A DNA stretch of 64,000 nt from JBBRDU01 sp038230335 (GTDB lineage Bacteria; Verrucomicrobiota; Verrucomicrobiia; Chthoniobacterales; UBA10450), in assembly GCA_038230335.1 (NCBI GenBank), contig JBBRNL010000003.1, positions 248,001 through 312,000 of the forward strand, given 5' to 3'. Both the position numbers and the translations under genes were made by a program. Shown here piece by piece: positions 25,413 to 34,116 of the stretch. A model generated the notes under the pieces. It did no database searches, was not told the origin of the DNA, and saw only the letters and a program-made list of their open reading frames with translations. Within the stretch, counting starts at the first letter, position 1; each line of letters opens with the position of its first letter.

Positions 25413-26829
25413 CGGGCCGTCGTCGTCGTTTTTTGTCCACGAGGAAGATGGCGGCGCCAATCGCGTTAGCCGCTACCGACACGGCAATAATCTTGGCGCC
25501 GAAAACGAATGGGCTGGGGACATCGACAATCGGAAAGACGGTGAAGACGATGGCGAGGACGGAAATGATTAATCCGCATCCGGCCGCGAGGCGGACCCAG
25601 AGCGGCGCAGTGCGGCTAATTTGGGCGGCGCCGAAGAGCGGGATGGCAAACATAATGAGGTATGCGATTCCATAAAAAACGGTGGCCGCGCTATCGACCA
25701 CTTGAAACGCTTCCTGGGCTCCCGCGCCGATCAGGCTGGCAAAGGAAAAAAACAGGGTGATGCCGCCGACGAAGAGAATCGAGTTAATGGGTGTGCGGTA
25801 GCGCTTATGAAGTCGGGTAAACCAGGCTGGGAGCAGGCTGTCCCATCCGGCGACCATGGGAAGTCGGGAACTGCCGGCGAGATAGATACTCATGAGAGCG
25901 ACGGCCCGCCCCGCCAGTAGCACAATGGCGATAGAAACGAGCACCCCGACAATGGGCCATGCGTGAAAACCGATGCTGAGTGTCTGCGGGACAGGGCCGA
26001 TCAGATCAATATGCCGATTGCCGATGAAGGCGAGGACCGAGCTGGTGCCGAGGATGAACATGACCGCGATGATGGGCGCAGCCACCAGGACCGAGCGACC
26101 GATGGTGCGGGCAGGTGAGCGGCATTCGCCGGCTAAAATAGCGACATATTCAAATCCGCTCATCGCGCCCACTGCCATTTTGCTGAAGATATTGACGCTG
26201 AGCAGAGAGAGGGTGGGTACAGCGAGGGCGAGAGGATGATACTCTTTCAATTCTCCCCGGGCCAGACTGAAGAAAGGCAGAAGGATGAGCGCGCCATAAG
26301 TGACAATCATGATGATACCACCTACGTTGTGGATCCATTTGCCTAACGAAAGTCCGCGAATAGACACCGCGACGAGACTGGCAGTCAGGACGCAGCTAAC
26401 CAACGACACGACCCATTTGCTTTCCTGCATCCAAGCCGCCTGGGGACCGAAGGCATAGGTGATGTTGGTCGTAACGACGAGGCCACTCAGGGCCATAACG
26501 GTGATTCCGAGCATCCATAAATTCCATGCGACCATGAAACCGGTGAACTCATTGAAGCCGAATTTAGCCCATTGATATAAACCGCCCTCGAGCGGCATAA
26601 GCCGGTTCAAGTAGATCACAACCGCGGCTTGCGGAACGTAAAAGAGAAGAATGGCGAGAAGCCAGAAGACGACGTGCGACGGCCCGAGCTTGGCCGCGGC
26701 ACCCACCCAACTTGTTCCGACGACGAATACGATCTGGGTGAGAACGAGATCACGCAGACCGAGTTGGCGTTTAAGCGCCCCACTGTGCTGTTCGACATCT
26801 TCTTCCGCGCGCTGTGACTCGGTGTTCAC
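25405..26829 (-). CDS. APC-family amino-acid permease
   Basis: 474 residues with about 12 predicted transmembrane helices. The N-terminal helix 1 region LGLRDLVLTQIVFVVGTSWVGAAAKLG corresponds to the APC substrate loop, and KMAVGAMSGFEYVAILAGECRSPARTIGRSV is the conserved helix 6-7 area. It most resembles the APA/GadC-YjeM group of amino-acid transporters or exchangers; the substrate is not clear. The long N-terminal tail (ESQRAEEDVEQHSGALKRQ) is cytosolic. Converges on cutA with an eight-base overlap; no metabolic enzyme next to it suggests a substrate. Confidence 0.85.
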   Translation of the reverse strand: MNTESQRAEEDVEQHSGALKRQLGLRDLVLTQIVFVVGTSWVGAAAKLGPSHVVFWLLAILLFYVPQAAVVIYLNRLMPLEGGLYQWAKFGFNEFTGFMVAWNLWMLGITVMALSGLVVTTNITYAFGPQAAWMQESKWVVSLVSCVLTASLVAVSIRGLSLGKWIHNVGGIIMIVTYGALILLPFFSLARGELKEYHPLALAVPTLSLLSVNIFSKMAVGAMSGFEYVAILAGECRSPARTIGRSVLVAAPIIAVMFILGTSSVLAFIGNRHIDLIGPVPQTLSIGFHAWPIVGVLVSIAIVLLAGRAVALMSIYLAGSSRLPMVAGWDSLLPAWFTRLHKRYRTPINSILFVGGITLFFSFASLIGAGAQEAFQVVDSAATVFYGIAYLIMFAIPLFGAAQISRTAPLWVRLAAGCGLIISVLAIVFTVFPIVDVPSPFVFGAKIIAVSVAANAIGAAIFLVDKKRRRRPVN

Positions 26830-26893
26830 GACTGATGCACAGAGTTGTGATCACGTCGCGCCCGGTCAAGCGGCAAAGCGCGCGTAGCTTCCC

Positions 26894-27397
26894 TTAAGGC
26901 GACAATTCCGCTTTTGGCGGAGGCGGTCCGTGCCGAAATTCGCGATGCCGGATTTTTCCTCCGGCATAGCCAATGTAGCCGCCCATTCCCAAGACCACGG
27001 TCCCGAGAAGAATGACGCAAATCGCCAGGAGACCGGATAACTTTGGCCATTTTAACGGTGCGACCAGGCCAACGGCTGCTAACGCCGCGAGGCCGTAGAA
27101 GAAATAAATGAATTTGGCGGCGCGCGCCTTGTGCGCATTGAGCCACGCCTGCCCCGGTTCATCGGACATGGAGAGCACGGGATCATAGGCCTGCTCGCCG
27201 TACTCGAATACGGGCCAGGCCGAGAGCGCGCTCAGAAAGACAATGGCGAGGGTGGCAATCCGGGCCGGAGGGCTGCGTAAGATCACCGCGATGACCAGGC
27301 CGACTAAACTCAGGGCCAAGCCGTAAAGGGGCAGGGGGTTGAGGAGGACGTGGATGTACTCGGGCTGGCGGAGATCTCGCAGCAGCGCTTCGATCAC
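26894..27397 (-). CDS. Four-helix membrane protein, DUF2231-like
   Basis: 167 residues from GTG 27397, chosen because GGGAAGGGA lies six bases upstream and GTGA overlaps the dipeptidase stop by four bases. Four hydrophobic helices are visible: PLYGLALSLVGLVIAVIL, IATLAIVFLSALSAWPVF, FIYFFYGLAALAAVGLV and LLAICVILLGTVVLGMGGY. The pattern of helices plus an HAK...A loop resembles DUF2231 membrane proteins, but the match is loose. Last gene of a tight four-gene operon with a VanX-like dipeptidase and a coiled-coil membrane protein. Function unknown. Confidence 0.7.
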   Translation of the reverse strand: MIEALLRDLRQPEYIHVLLNPLPLYGLALSLVGLVIAVILRSPPARIATLAIVFLSALSAWPVFEYGEQAYDPVLSMSDEPGQAWLNAHKARAAKFIYFFYGLAALAAVGLVAPLKWPKLSGLLAICVILLGTVVLGMGGYIGYAGGKIRHREFRHGPPPPKAELSP

Positions 27398-28056
27398 AAC
27401 TTCCCTTCCCAACTTTGTCCCATCACTTGAAACGCGCGTTTGGCTTCCTCCGGGGGAAGAAATCTATGCCAATCTTCCACGGTAAAATGCCACCACTCGC
27501 TGCGTAATCCGTAGAATCCGGCGTCGCGCATGGCGATTTGCAAGGTGTAGAGATGGGCCCGGATCGAGGGATCAGTTCCAACATATTTCCACATCGCGGC
27601 GGGAGTGAAATCGTCGAAGTCGGTGGGCATGCTGACGGGACGGTGCCACGTGTCGGTGAGAGTGGCGTCGACCGCCAATCCCCAGCTGTGGAGCGAGCCG
27701 GCGCCGGCGTTCGGGTCGGCCACGTAATCGTTGTTGCGCGAAGCCTGCCATAGCTGCAGCTGCGCTGCGCGCGGCCGATATGCGTCCCAGATTTTCAGAC
27801 TGTAATTGTAGCGATGTAAAAATTTTTGGGCGGCGCTGAGACGCTGAGCCACTTCAGGTCGGACGAGTGGACGGGTTCCGGCCGGATAGAGCGCGTGGCC
27901 CGCGATGTTTTTAGATCCGGCATAACGGAGGTCGATGACGATGGTGGGGTCGACCGTTCTGATATCGATGAGGGGCACGTTCTCCTGGGCGAAGGCGGCA
28001 CTCAGTGCGCTCGTTCCCACGAGCAAGAAAACAAGGGGCGCCCGCGACAGTCTCAT
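27394..28056 (-). CDS. VanX/DdpX-type D-alanyl-D-alanine dipeptidase, exported
   Basis: Zinc dipeptidase (peptidase M15D) that splits D-Ala-D-Ala. 220 residues with signal peptide LVFLLVGTSALSAAFA, so it acts in the periplasm, unlike cytosolic VanX of resistance operons. Zinc ligands His123 and Asp130 are in SLHSWGLAVD and His190 in EWWHF, with catalytic Glu187; Arg94 in DAYRP is conserved. A periplasmic enzyme more likely recycles peptidoglycan peptides than causes vancomycin resistance. No vanH/vanA genes are present. Overlaps both neighbours by four bases (GTGA and ATGA type), so translation is coupled. Confidence 0.9.
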   Translation of the reverse strand: MRLSRAPLVFLLVGTSALSAAFAQENVPLIDIRTVDPTIVIDLRYAGSKNIAGHALYPAGTRPLVRPEVAQRLSAAQKFLHRYNYSLKIWDAYRPRAAQLQLWQASRNNDYVADPNAGAGSLHSWGLAVDATLTDTWHRPVSMPTDFDDFTPAAMWKYVGTDPSIRAHLYTLQIAMRDAGFYGLRSEWWHFTVEDWHRFLPPEEAKRAFQVMGQSWEGKL

Positions 28057-29933
28057 GGCGTGGCTGGTTGTGGGGCGGTGGCGGGAGCGTCACTGCGAGC
28101 GATGCGCTGCAGGAGAAGACGCACACTGTTTTCGGGCACATTAAAACGAATTTCCAGGTTGTTGTCCTGCCGCAAAACTTCAGGTGTTTGCGTGTAGAGC
28201 AGCTGATCGGAATCCTGTAAGCGCATCCAGCGCTGAGGTTCATCATGAATTCCCTTGGCCAGCTCGGTGGCACGTTCGGCGGAAGGTAGTTTTAGAAACA
28301 ATCGGGCGCGCATCGGACTTTGTAAGGCTACCGAGAGGCCGAGCAGCTGGGTCGAATCGAGAAGTTCACGCGCGAAAATTGGATGAAAAGTTCGGGCTAG
28401 AGTGGTCGGATCGCGTGAAATGAGACGCAATGTGCTGTCCCGATCGAGGGCCTGGAAGCGATCGAATAACTGGCCGGTGATGTTCAGGTCGGACTGTATG
28501 CCGAGGCGAACCTGCACCAATTCTTCGACTTCGGAGGGAGCGCCGACGGCGAGCGTGGCCGGTCCGATGCGCGCCACGGACAGATTCGGACGCTGCCACA
28601 CGGCCAATCCGCCCACGGCGCGTCGATCGAAACTCTTATCCTGGGCAATGGCGCGGGTTAGCGGAGTGACGTCACTGCGCGCGTCGATCAAAATGAATTC
28701 GCGCGCCTTGCCCCGACTATCCGTGGCGATGGCACGTGTGACGCGCGTCGCGTCTTTCGAGATGTTGATGACTGGAACGGAGGCAGCTCCGCCGAGCAAT
28801 CCGGACCAGACACTGGCCCAGGCATCCGGCTGGTCCTGGCGCCATCTCTTCGGCAAATCGTCTCTGTCGAAACGATCGACGTTGATCGACAAAATGATTT
28901 CTGTCTCCTGCGGCAACCACTCGCGTTGACTGGGAGATTGGAAAATAAGGAAGAGGATGATGGGGAGCAGAACGAGCACGGAGACAACCGTAAAATAAAA
29001 TTTCCGCAACTCTTGCCGATCGATCTTGCTGGATAGGACGGCCAACTCGGAAGAATGCTGCTGGTGGTGATCCATGGAGGCGCGATGGCGTTGCACATGG
29101 ACGAGCAACTCCGGCGCATTGGGCGGCGCGATTCCCTGTGTGGCGAGATGACGGCCGATATTCAGGTAGGCTGGATTCTTGCGCTCTTCGACCGTTTGGT
29201 GGAGCGCGCGAGCGTCGCGAATGGCTTCCTGCTGTGCGCGCATTTGCTCATTCAAAGTGCGGTCGCGCGTCTCGAACTCGGCGCGGATCCGTTCGATGTT
29301 CTTGTCGATGGTGGCGAGCTCCGTCTCAGCCGCGGTCAGTTTTTCCCTGGCTAAACGGCAGGCTTCCGCGCTACCCATGCGCGCCCGGACCAGTTCGGCT
29401 CGTTCCTCCGGGAGACGAGCGCGCCGCGCGCTCAAGGTAGATGATTGCGCGTCGAGATCGGCCGGCGGCGGCTCCAGGGACTGCAAGGCGGAAAGTTCCT
29501 TGAGCAGGTCGCGGTCAGCGGCATCGTTGTTCTCAATGCGTCGGTCCACACCGGTAAGTTCGCGATCGCAGATGTCGGCTGCGCTTTTCGCTTCGTTGCG
29601 CCGCTGCAGGATGGGTTTCTTCTCGGCCTCCAGCTTCCCGGTCGTTTCCTGTTGTTCGCGCGCGTTCTTTTGCCGATCCTCTTCGATCTTGCGGACGCCC
29701 TCTTCGATCTGTGCGATGCGAAGGGCGACCTCTTTCTGTTCCTGTTCGAGCTTCTTGAGCGCGACGATTTCGTTACGCATCTCGGGAAAGTTGGCGGCTT
29801 GGCTGGTTCCTTCGCGGCCGAGATTGATTTCGCTTTTCTGCAAATGCCGCTTTTCGTGACGGAGAGCGATGCGTGTCCTTTGCCGGCGAACCTTCAGACC
29901 GAGTTCGCGGAATCCTGTTCGAATGAAGCTCAC
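28053..29933 (-). CDS. Large coiled-coil membrane protein, unknown family
   Basis: 626 residues. Residues 50-250 are a long Glu/Lys/Arg-rich heptad region (cytosolic coiled coil). One transmembrane helix lies at about 312-331 (FYFTVVSVLVLLPIILFLIF). A 290-residue domain after it, presumably periplasmic, has alternating beta-like segments (TEIILSINVDRFDRDDLP, ATLAVGAPSEVEELVQVRLG, NLEIRFNVPENSVRLLLQRIA). I do not recognise the family. The layout (coiled coil, single helix, exported domain) suits an envelope structural or signalling protein. Its 3' end overlaps the dipeptidase gene by four bases, and the secreted-protein gene upstream is five bases away. Confidence 0.75.
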   Translation of the reverse strand: MSFIRTGFRELGLKVRRQRTRIALRHEKRHLQKSEINLGREGTSQAANFPEMRNEIVALKKLEQEQKEVALRIAQIEEGVRKIEEDRQKNAREQQETTGKLEAEKKPILQRRNEAKSAADICDRELTGVDRRIENNDAADRDLLKELSALQSLEPPPADLDAQSSTLSARRARLPEERAELVRARMGSAEACRLAREKLTAAETELATIDKNIERIRAEFETRDRTLNEQMRAQQEAIRDARALHQTVEERKNPAYLNIGRHLATQGIAPPNAPELLVHVQRHRASMDHHQQHSSELAVLSSKIDRQELRKFYFTVVSVLVLLPIILFLIFQSPSQREWLPQETEIILSINVDRFDRDDLPKRWRQDQPDAWASVWSGLLGGAASVPVINISKDATRVTRAIATDSRGKAREFILIDARSDVTPLTRAIAQDKSFDRRAVGGLAVWQRPNLSVARIGPATLAVGAPSEVEELVQVRLGIQSDLNITGQLFDRFQALDRDSTLRLISRDPTTLARTFHPIFARELLDSTQLLGLSVALQSPMRARLFLKLPSAERATELAKGIHDEPQRWMRLQDSDQLLYTQTPEVLRQDNNLEIRFNVPENSVRLLLQRIARSDAPATAPQPATP

Positions 29934-29938
29934 AATGT

Positions 29939-30397
29939 CTAGGGGCGGGAGGTCTTAATTCGAATTTGGTCGCTCGATTGCCCTTTGGCGAATGCGTAGG
30001 AAACGCTCAGCGTTTCGCCATGTTCAGAAAGGCGTCCGGTTTGCTCATCGACCATGCCGTCGACCTTCGCCGATATCTGCACCCCGGACTTGATAAGGGA
30101 AAAGTGCGTCACACGCGCGACACCCGGCAGACGCCAGACATGTCCCTGCTCATCGGGACCGCCCCCGTCGTTCGTGATGACAAGAAAGAGCGTCACCGGA
30201 TTTTTCGCCACGTCCACGCTATCGGCTTCGACCAACCGGAAACTCAACGCGTGCTCCTTGTCCGTGAGAGAGTGAAAGCCGGTAATGGCCGCGACGCTGG
30301 GAATTTCCGATTCGCCCAGAGCTGCGATTTGTTCTGCGCGCGAGGCAAGGCTCCCCAGTGCGAGGAGGGCGAACGCAAAGATGGTCTTCTTGGGCAT
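29939..30397 (-). CDS. Secreted protein, unknown function
   Basis: 152 residues from ATG 30397 (MPKKTIFAFALLALGSLASRAEQ, signal peptide with ASRA cleavage site). The mature protein is predicted to be beta-rich (SFRLVEADSVDVAKNPVTLFLVITNDG, HVWRLPGVARVTHFSLIKSGVQIS). No family recognised. First gene of the operon with the coiled-coil protein, the dipeptidase and the four-helix protein; only five bases separate it from the next gene. The acs stop codon lies inside its N-terminal region in another frame, 17 bases upstream of the start. Confidence 0.68.
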   Translation of the reverse strand: MPKKTIFAFALLALGSLASRAEQIAALGESEIPSVAAITGFHSLTDKEHALSFRLVEADSVDVAKNPVTLFLVITNDGGGPDEQGHVWRLPGVARVTHFSLIKSGVQISAKVDGMVDEQTGRLSEHGETLSVSYAFAKGQSSDQIRIKTSRP

Positions 30398-30413
30398 CAG
30401 TAACGGGCGACCT

Positions 30414-32360
30414 CTAATCTCCTGAGTCACCCAATTTCGCGAGAACACTAAAGTCTTCCAACGTGGTGGTGTCTCCCGTGACTGTTTTCCCGCTGGCGAT
30501 TTCCTTGAGTAAACGCCTCATGATTTTCCCGCTCCTCGTTTTTGGAAGAGCCTCGGCGAAACGGACCTCATCTGGTTTGGCGATGGCGCCGATGTGTTTG
30601 CCGACGTGGTCACGCAGTTCCATTTTCAGAGCGTGGGTCGGATCGACTTTGTTTTTTAGGGTGACGAAGGCGCAGATCCCCTGACCTTTGATCTCGTCGG
30701 GGCATCCGACCACGGCCGCTTCGGCTACGGCGGCATGGCTGACCAGCGCGCTTTCGATTTCCGACGTGCCCAGCCGGTGCCCGGCCACATTCAAAACGTC
30801 ATCGATACGGCCGACGATCCAGAAGTATCCGTCCTTATCACGGCGGGCCCCATCCCCCGTGAAATACTTTCCTTTATAATCGCTCCAGTATTGTTTCTGA
30901 TAGCGCTTCTTATCGCCATAGATGGTGCGCAACATGGATGGCCAGGGACGGCGAATGATCAGTTTTCCTCCCACGTTTGGAGCGACCTCTTTGCCGCGTT
31001 CGTCCACAATGACGGCATCCACGCCGAAGAACGGCAGGGTCGCGCTCCCCGGCTTTGTCGGAGTGGCCCCGGGCAAGGGCGTGATCATGATCGCGCCGGT
31101 TTCAGTCTGCCACCACGTGTCTACGATGGGACAGCGGCCGCCTCCAATCTTTTTGTGATACCACATCCAGGCTTCCGGGTTGATTGGCTCGCCGACCGAT
31201 CCGAGCAAACGCAGCGACGAGAGATCATGCTTCTTGACCCACTCATCGCCCCAGCGAATGAATGCGCGGATGGCCGTGGGAGCGGTGTAGAGAATATTGA
31301 CTTGATGATCTTCAATGATCTTCCAGAAACGGTCGGGCTCGGGCCAGTTCGGCGCGCCTTCATACATTAAAGTGGTCGCTCCGGCCGCGAGTGGTCCGTA
31401 GACGACATAACTATGGCCGGTGACCCAGCCGACATCGGCCGTGCACCAGAAAATATCTTCATCGCGGATATCGAACACGTACTTCGTTGTGCAATGGACG
31501 CCGACCAGATATCCCCCCGTGGTGTGCAGAATTCCTTTCGGCTTTCCGGTCGATCCGCTCGTGTAAAGAATGTAAAGAGGATGTTCGCTGTCCAGCGCTG
31601 CGGCTGGACATTTGGCGTCGACATATTCCAATTCGCGATGCCACCAGACGTCGCGGCCTTCTTCCATATGAATGTCATTGCAGGCACGGCGAAAAACGAT
31701 CACCCGCTTGATTGATTTGGTTCCGACGAGCGCGTCATCCACATTCTTCTTGAGAGGAACAATTCCGCCCCGGCGGTAGCTGCCGTCTGCCGTGATAACG
31801 GCGGTCGCACCGCTGTCGGCAATGCGATCGCGAATTGAGTCGGCACTGAAGCCACCGAACACGATCGAATGGACCGCCCCAATGCGAGCGCAAGCGAGCA
31901 TGGCGATGGCCGCTTCCGGGATGGTTGGCATATAGATGATCACGCGATCGCCTTTGTGAATTTTGTTCCGGAGCAAGACATTGGCGAAACGGCAGACCTC
32001 ATCATGCAATTGCTGATAAGTGAGGGTGCGCCGTTCGCCGGGTTCGCCTTCCCAGATGATGGCCGCCTTGTTTCGGCGGTGACCCGTTAGATGCCGATCG
32101 AGACAATTCTCCGAGACGTTTAGCTTGCCGCCCACGAACCATTTGGCGAAGGGGGCTTTCCATTGGAAAACCTTCTTCCAAGGTGTGCGCCAGGTGAGGT
32201 CCCGCGCTTCGCGGGCCCAGAATTTCTCCGGCTTCGCGATCGATTCCCGATGCATCCTGCGATACTGATCGAGACTCTTGATTCGCGCCTTTCGTGCGAA
32301 CGACGGGGCTGGATTGAAGACCCGTTTTTCGACCAGGTGCGATTCGATATTATCGTTCAT
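30414..32360 (-). CDS. acs: Acetyl-CoA synthetase
   Basis: Activates acetate to acetyl-CoA through acetyl-AMP. 648 residues, normal length. The adenylate-forming motif is ILYTSGSTGKPKGILHTTGGY. WWQTETGAIMITP, YFTGDGARRDKDGYFWIVGRIDD and the C-terminal acetylated lysine motif LPKTRSGKIMRRLLKE are intact. CTADVGWVTGHSYVVYGPL marks it as an acetate enzyme. Its stop precedes the secreted-protein start by 17 bases on the same strand, so it may lead the envelope operon. Divergent from dodecin. Confidence 0.97.
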   Translation of the reverse strand: MNDNIESHLVEKRVFNPAPSFARKARIKSLDQYRRMHRESIAKPEKFWAREARDLTWRTPWKKVFQWKAPFAKWFVGGKLNVSENCLDRHLTGHRRNKAAIIWEGEPGERRTLTYQQLHDEVCRFANVLLRNKIHKGDRVIIYMPTIPEAAIAMLACARIGAVHSIVFGGFSADSIRDRIADSGATAVITADGSYRRGGIVPLKKNVDDALVGTKSIKRVIVFRRACNDIHMEEGRDVWWHRELEYVDAKCPAAALDSEHPLYILYTSGSTGKPKGILHTTGGYLVGVHCTTKYVFDIRDEDIFWCTADVGWVTGHSYVVYGPLAAGATTLMYEGAPNWPEPDRFWKIIEDHQVNILYTAPTAIRAFIRWGDEWVKKHDLSSLRLLGSVGEPINPEAWMWYHKKIGGGRCPIVDTWWQTETGAIMITPLPGATPTKPGSATLPFFGVDAVIVDERGKEVAPNVGGKLIIRRPWPSMLRTIYGDKKRYQKQYWSDYKGKYFTGDGARRDKDGYFWIVGRIDDVLNVAGHRLGTSEIESALVSHAAVAEAAVVGCPDEIKGQGICAFVTLKNKVDPTHALKMELRDHVGKHIGAIAKPDEVRFAEALPKTRSGKIMRRLLKEIASGKTVTGDTTTLEDFSVLAKLGDSGD

Positions 32361-32493
32361 GCGCAGTCCCTAATATCTCCAACCCAGAAGGAGGGCAAGC
32401 GCTGCGGGGGAGACGAGGCGTCCGGAGGCAGGGGCGCGCCGGCTTGGCCCGGAATCTCGTTGTGTTCACGTGCCGTCAGCGGAAGAGTGACCG

Positions 32494-32703
32494 ATGAGCG
32501 ATCACATTTATAAAAAGCTGGAGTTAGTCGGATCTTCGCCGGACGGAATTGAGGCGGCCGTAGAAAACGCCCTGGCGCGGGCCAGCAAGACCATTCGAAA
32601 TATGCGCTGGTTCGAGGTTACGGAGACCCGCGGGCATATTGACGAGGGCAAGATTAACCACTGGCAGGTCACGCTTAAGGTTGGCTTCACGCTGGATGCG
32701 TGA
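32494..32703 (+). CDS. Dodecin
   Basis: 69-residue flavin-binding protein that forms dodecameric shells storing riboflavin or FMN. The sequence YKKLELVGSSPDGIEAAVENA and TIRNMRWFEVTETRGHI is the standard dodecin; Trp of RWFEV stacks on the flavin. Divergent from acs with a 133-base gap; the gene is alone on its strand. Confidence 0.95.
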   Translation: MSDHIYKKLELVGSSPDGIEAAVENALARASKTIRNMRWFEVTETRGHIDEGKINHWQVTLKVGFTLDA

Positions 32704-32750
32704 TTCAAGCGGCGGGCGCGCGGCGCTTCTGGCGTGAGGCGCCGGACGGG

Positions 32751-33029
32751 CTATTCGTTCTGGGACGCCTGATACAACTTGGAGGCGCCGTAAACGAGCA
32801 CCGCTGGCTTCAAGGCCAGGGCGGTGAGACGGACAAGCCCGCCGATCACTCGTCCGACCGGAAGCCGGTTTAAGACATAGCCGGCCACGAATGCGTAGAG
32901 CATCGCCTGGCCGGGGTTTTCGCGAACGTAGACTTCGGTTTGACCGAGCACATCGTCGAAATGCTCTTTCGTGTAGCGCAGACCCCGGAGGGCGAGATCC
33001 TCTGATGTTTCAGCTGATTGTTTGGCCAT
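32751..33029 (-). CDS. Small membrane-associated protein, DUF883/ElaB-like
   Basis: 92 residues. An amphipathic N-terminal helix (EDLALRGLRYTKEHFDDVLGQTEVYVRENP) is followed by two short hydrophobic stretches (GQAMLYAFVAGYVLNRL and GLVRLTALALKPAVLVYGA). The motif V..NPGQA.L.AF..GY is common to ElaB/YqjD-like proteins that tie ribosomes or other factors to the inner membrane. Assignment is by general resemblance only. 46 bases after the methyltransferase gene on the same strand. Confidence 0.65.
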   Translation of the reverse strand: MAKQSAETSEDLALRGLRYTKEHFDDVLGQTEVYVRENPGQAMLYAFVAGYVLNRLPVGRVIGGLVRLTALALKPAVLVYGASKLYQASQNE

Positions 33030-33075
33030 GTTTAAAATAGGTTCGGATTAGAGTATGCGTTTGCGCGTGATTAGG

Positions 33076-33993
33076 TCAACGCAAGGTCAGCCAAATTGTG
33101 CTGGCCGCGGTGCCCGGAGGGAAGTCGGGCAGGGGAGGCTGCCGATGAATCTTGCCGGCGCGCCGGGTTAATTTCAGGCAATAGCGAGCCATCACCTCGA
33201 GTCCTTTCTCGCGCAGGCTCGAGCAGTTTGTGGAAAGAAGAATGCGCCCATCCCGCTCCAGCAGCTCCAGAGCGGACGTGAGCAGGCTCTCGAAATCGCT
33301 CTCCGCATGGAAGGTTTTCCCACGGTGCGAGCGCGAGAAGGTGGGGGGATCGAGAATGATCGTATCGAACTTCTCTCCTTTGCGCGCGAGTCTCGGTAAG
33401 ACGGTCAGAACGTCATCGGCGATGAATTTGTGATCGTTCGTGGGCAGGCTGTTCAAGGCGAAGTTTCCGCGCCCGCGGGCCAGAGATTTTTTGGAGAGAT
33501 CGACATTTACCGTCTGTCCGCCGACGGACGCGGCCGCGACCGAAAACGAGCAGGTGTAGGCGAAACAGTTCAGCACGCGTTTCGGTGCGATCTGGCGCAA
33601 ATACCTGCGGTTTTCGCGTTGATCGATGAAGAAGCCGACCGAATAACCCGCGTCGAAATCGATGCCAAACTTCAGGTTGCGCTCCGTCGCAATGCTTTCG
33701 AGACTCGCATCCCTGTCGCCGAAGACCAGACACGGTTTTTCGCGTTCCTCATTCTTCTTCGGCAGAAAACGCGCAAAGATGCGCAGAAAATCGAAGCCGA
33801 CAGATTCTTTCCAGAAATAGAGTTCAACCGTCAGACTTTCCCGGACGGATTCCTTCTTATAAGAGATGAGAATTTCACGGCCAAACCGCTCCACCCAGCC
33901 ATCGTCCGTCGTGCAGAGCCGGTGCGCATCGGTCCCTTCCGCTTCGAAGTCGCGCAGGAGCGATGGCTCAGCCCATTCAGATTTTTTCTTCAT
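33076..33993 (-). CDS. Class I SAM-dependent rRNA methyltransferase (RlmI/RlmK-C type)
   Basis: 305 residues. The Rossmann domain holds motif I VLNCFAYTCSFSVAAASVGG, the acidic block VDLSKKSLARGRGNFALN, and the catalytic NPPY-like motif IILDPPTFSRSHRG typical of 5-methylcytosine or 2-methylguanosine rRNA methyltransferases. The motif GYSVGFFIDQRENRRYLRQ is a hallmark of the RlmI/RlmK family. The N-terminal PUA domain found in RlmI is reduced or absent. The RNA site cannot be inferred. Divergent from thrB. Confidence 0.9.
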   Translation of the reverse strand: MKKKSEWAEPSLLRDFEAEGTDAHRLCTTDDGWVERFGREILISYKKESVRESLTVELYFWKESVGFDFLRIFARFLPKKNEEREKPCLVFGDRDASLESIATERNLKFGIDFDAGYSVGFFIDQRENRRYLRQIAPKRVLNCFAYTCSFSVAAASVGGQTVNVDLSKKSLARGRGNFALNSLPTNDHKFIADDVLTVLPRLARKGEKFDTIILDPPTFSRSHRGKTFHAESDFESLLTSALELLERDGRILLSTNCSSLREKGLEVMARYCLKLTRRAGKIHRQPPLPDFPPGTAASTIWLTLR

Positions 33994-34116
33994 GCGCGCG
34001 ATATCATGTAGCCGGATTCCGGGAAAAGTGGCAACGCCCTAATCGCATGTTTGCCCCTGCAGTCTGGCGCGTTACACTCAGCCCACTCCAAGGTCTCCTG
34101 CTTCGTTCGTTTCAAT

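Noticed and set aside
27394..28056. Vancomycin resistance gene cluster
   Set aside because: Only a VanX-like enzyme is present, it is exported, and no vanH, vanA, vanR or vanS lie nearby.
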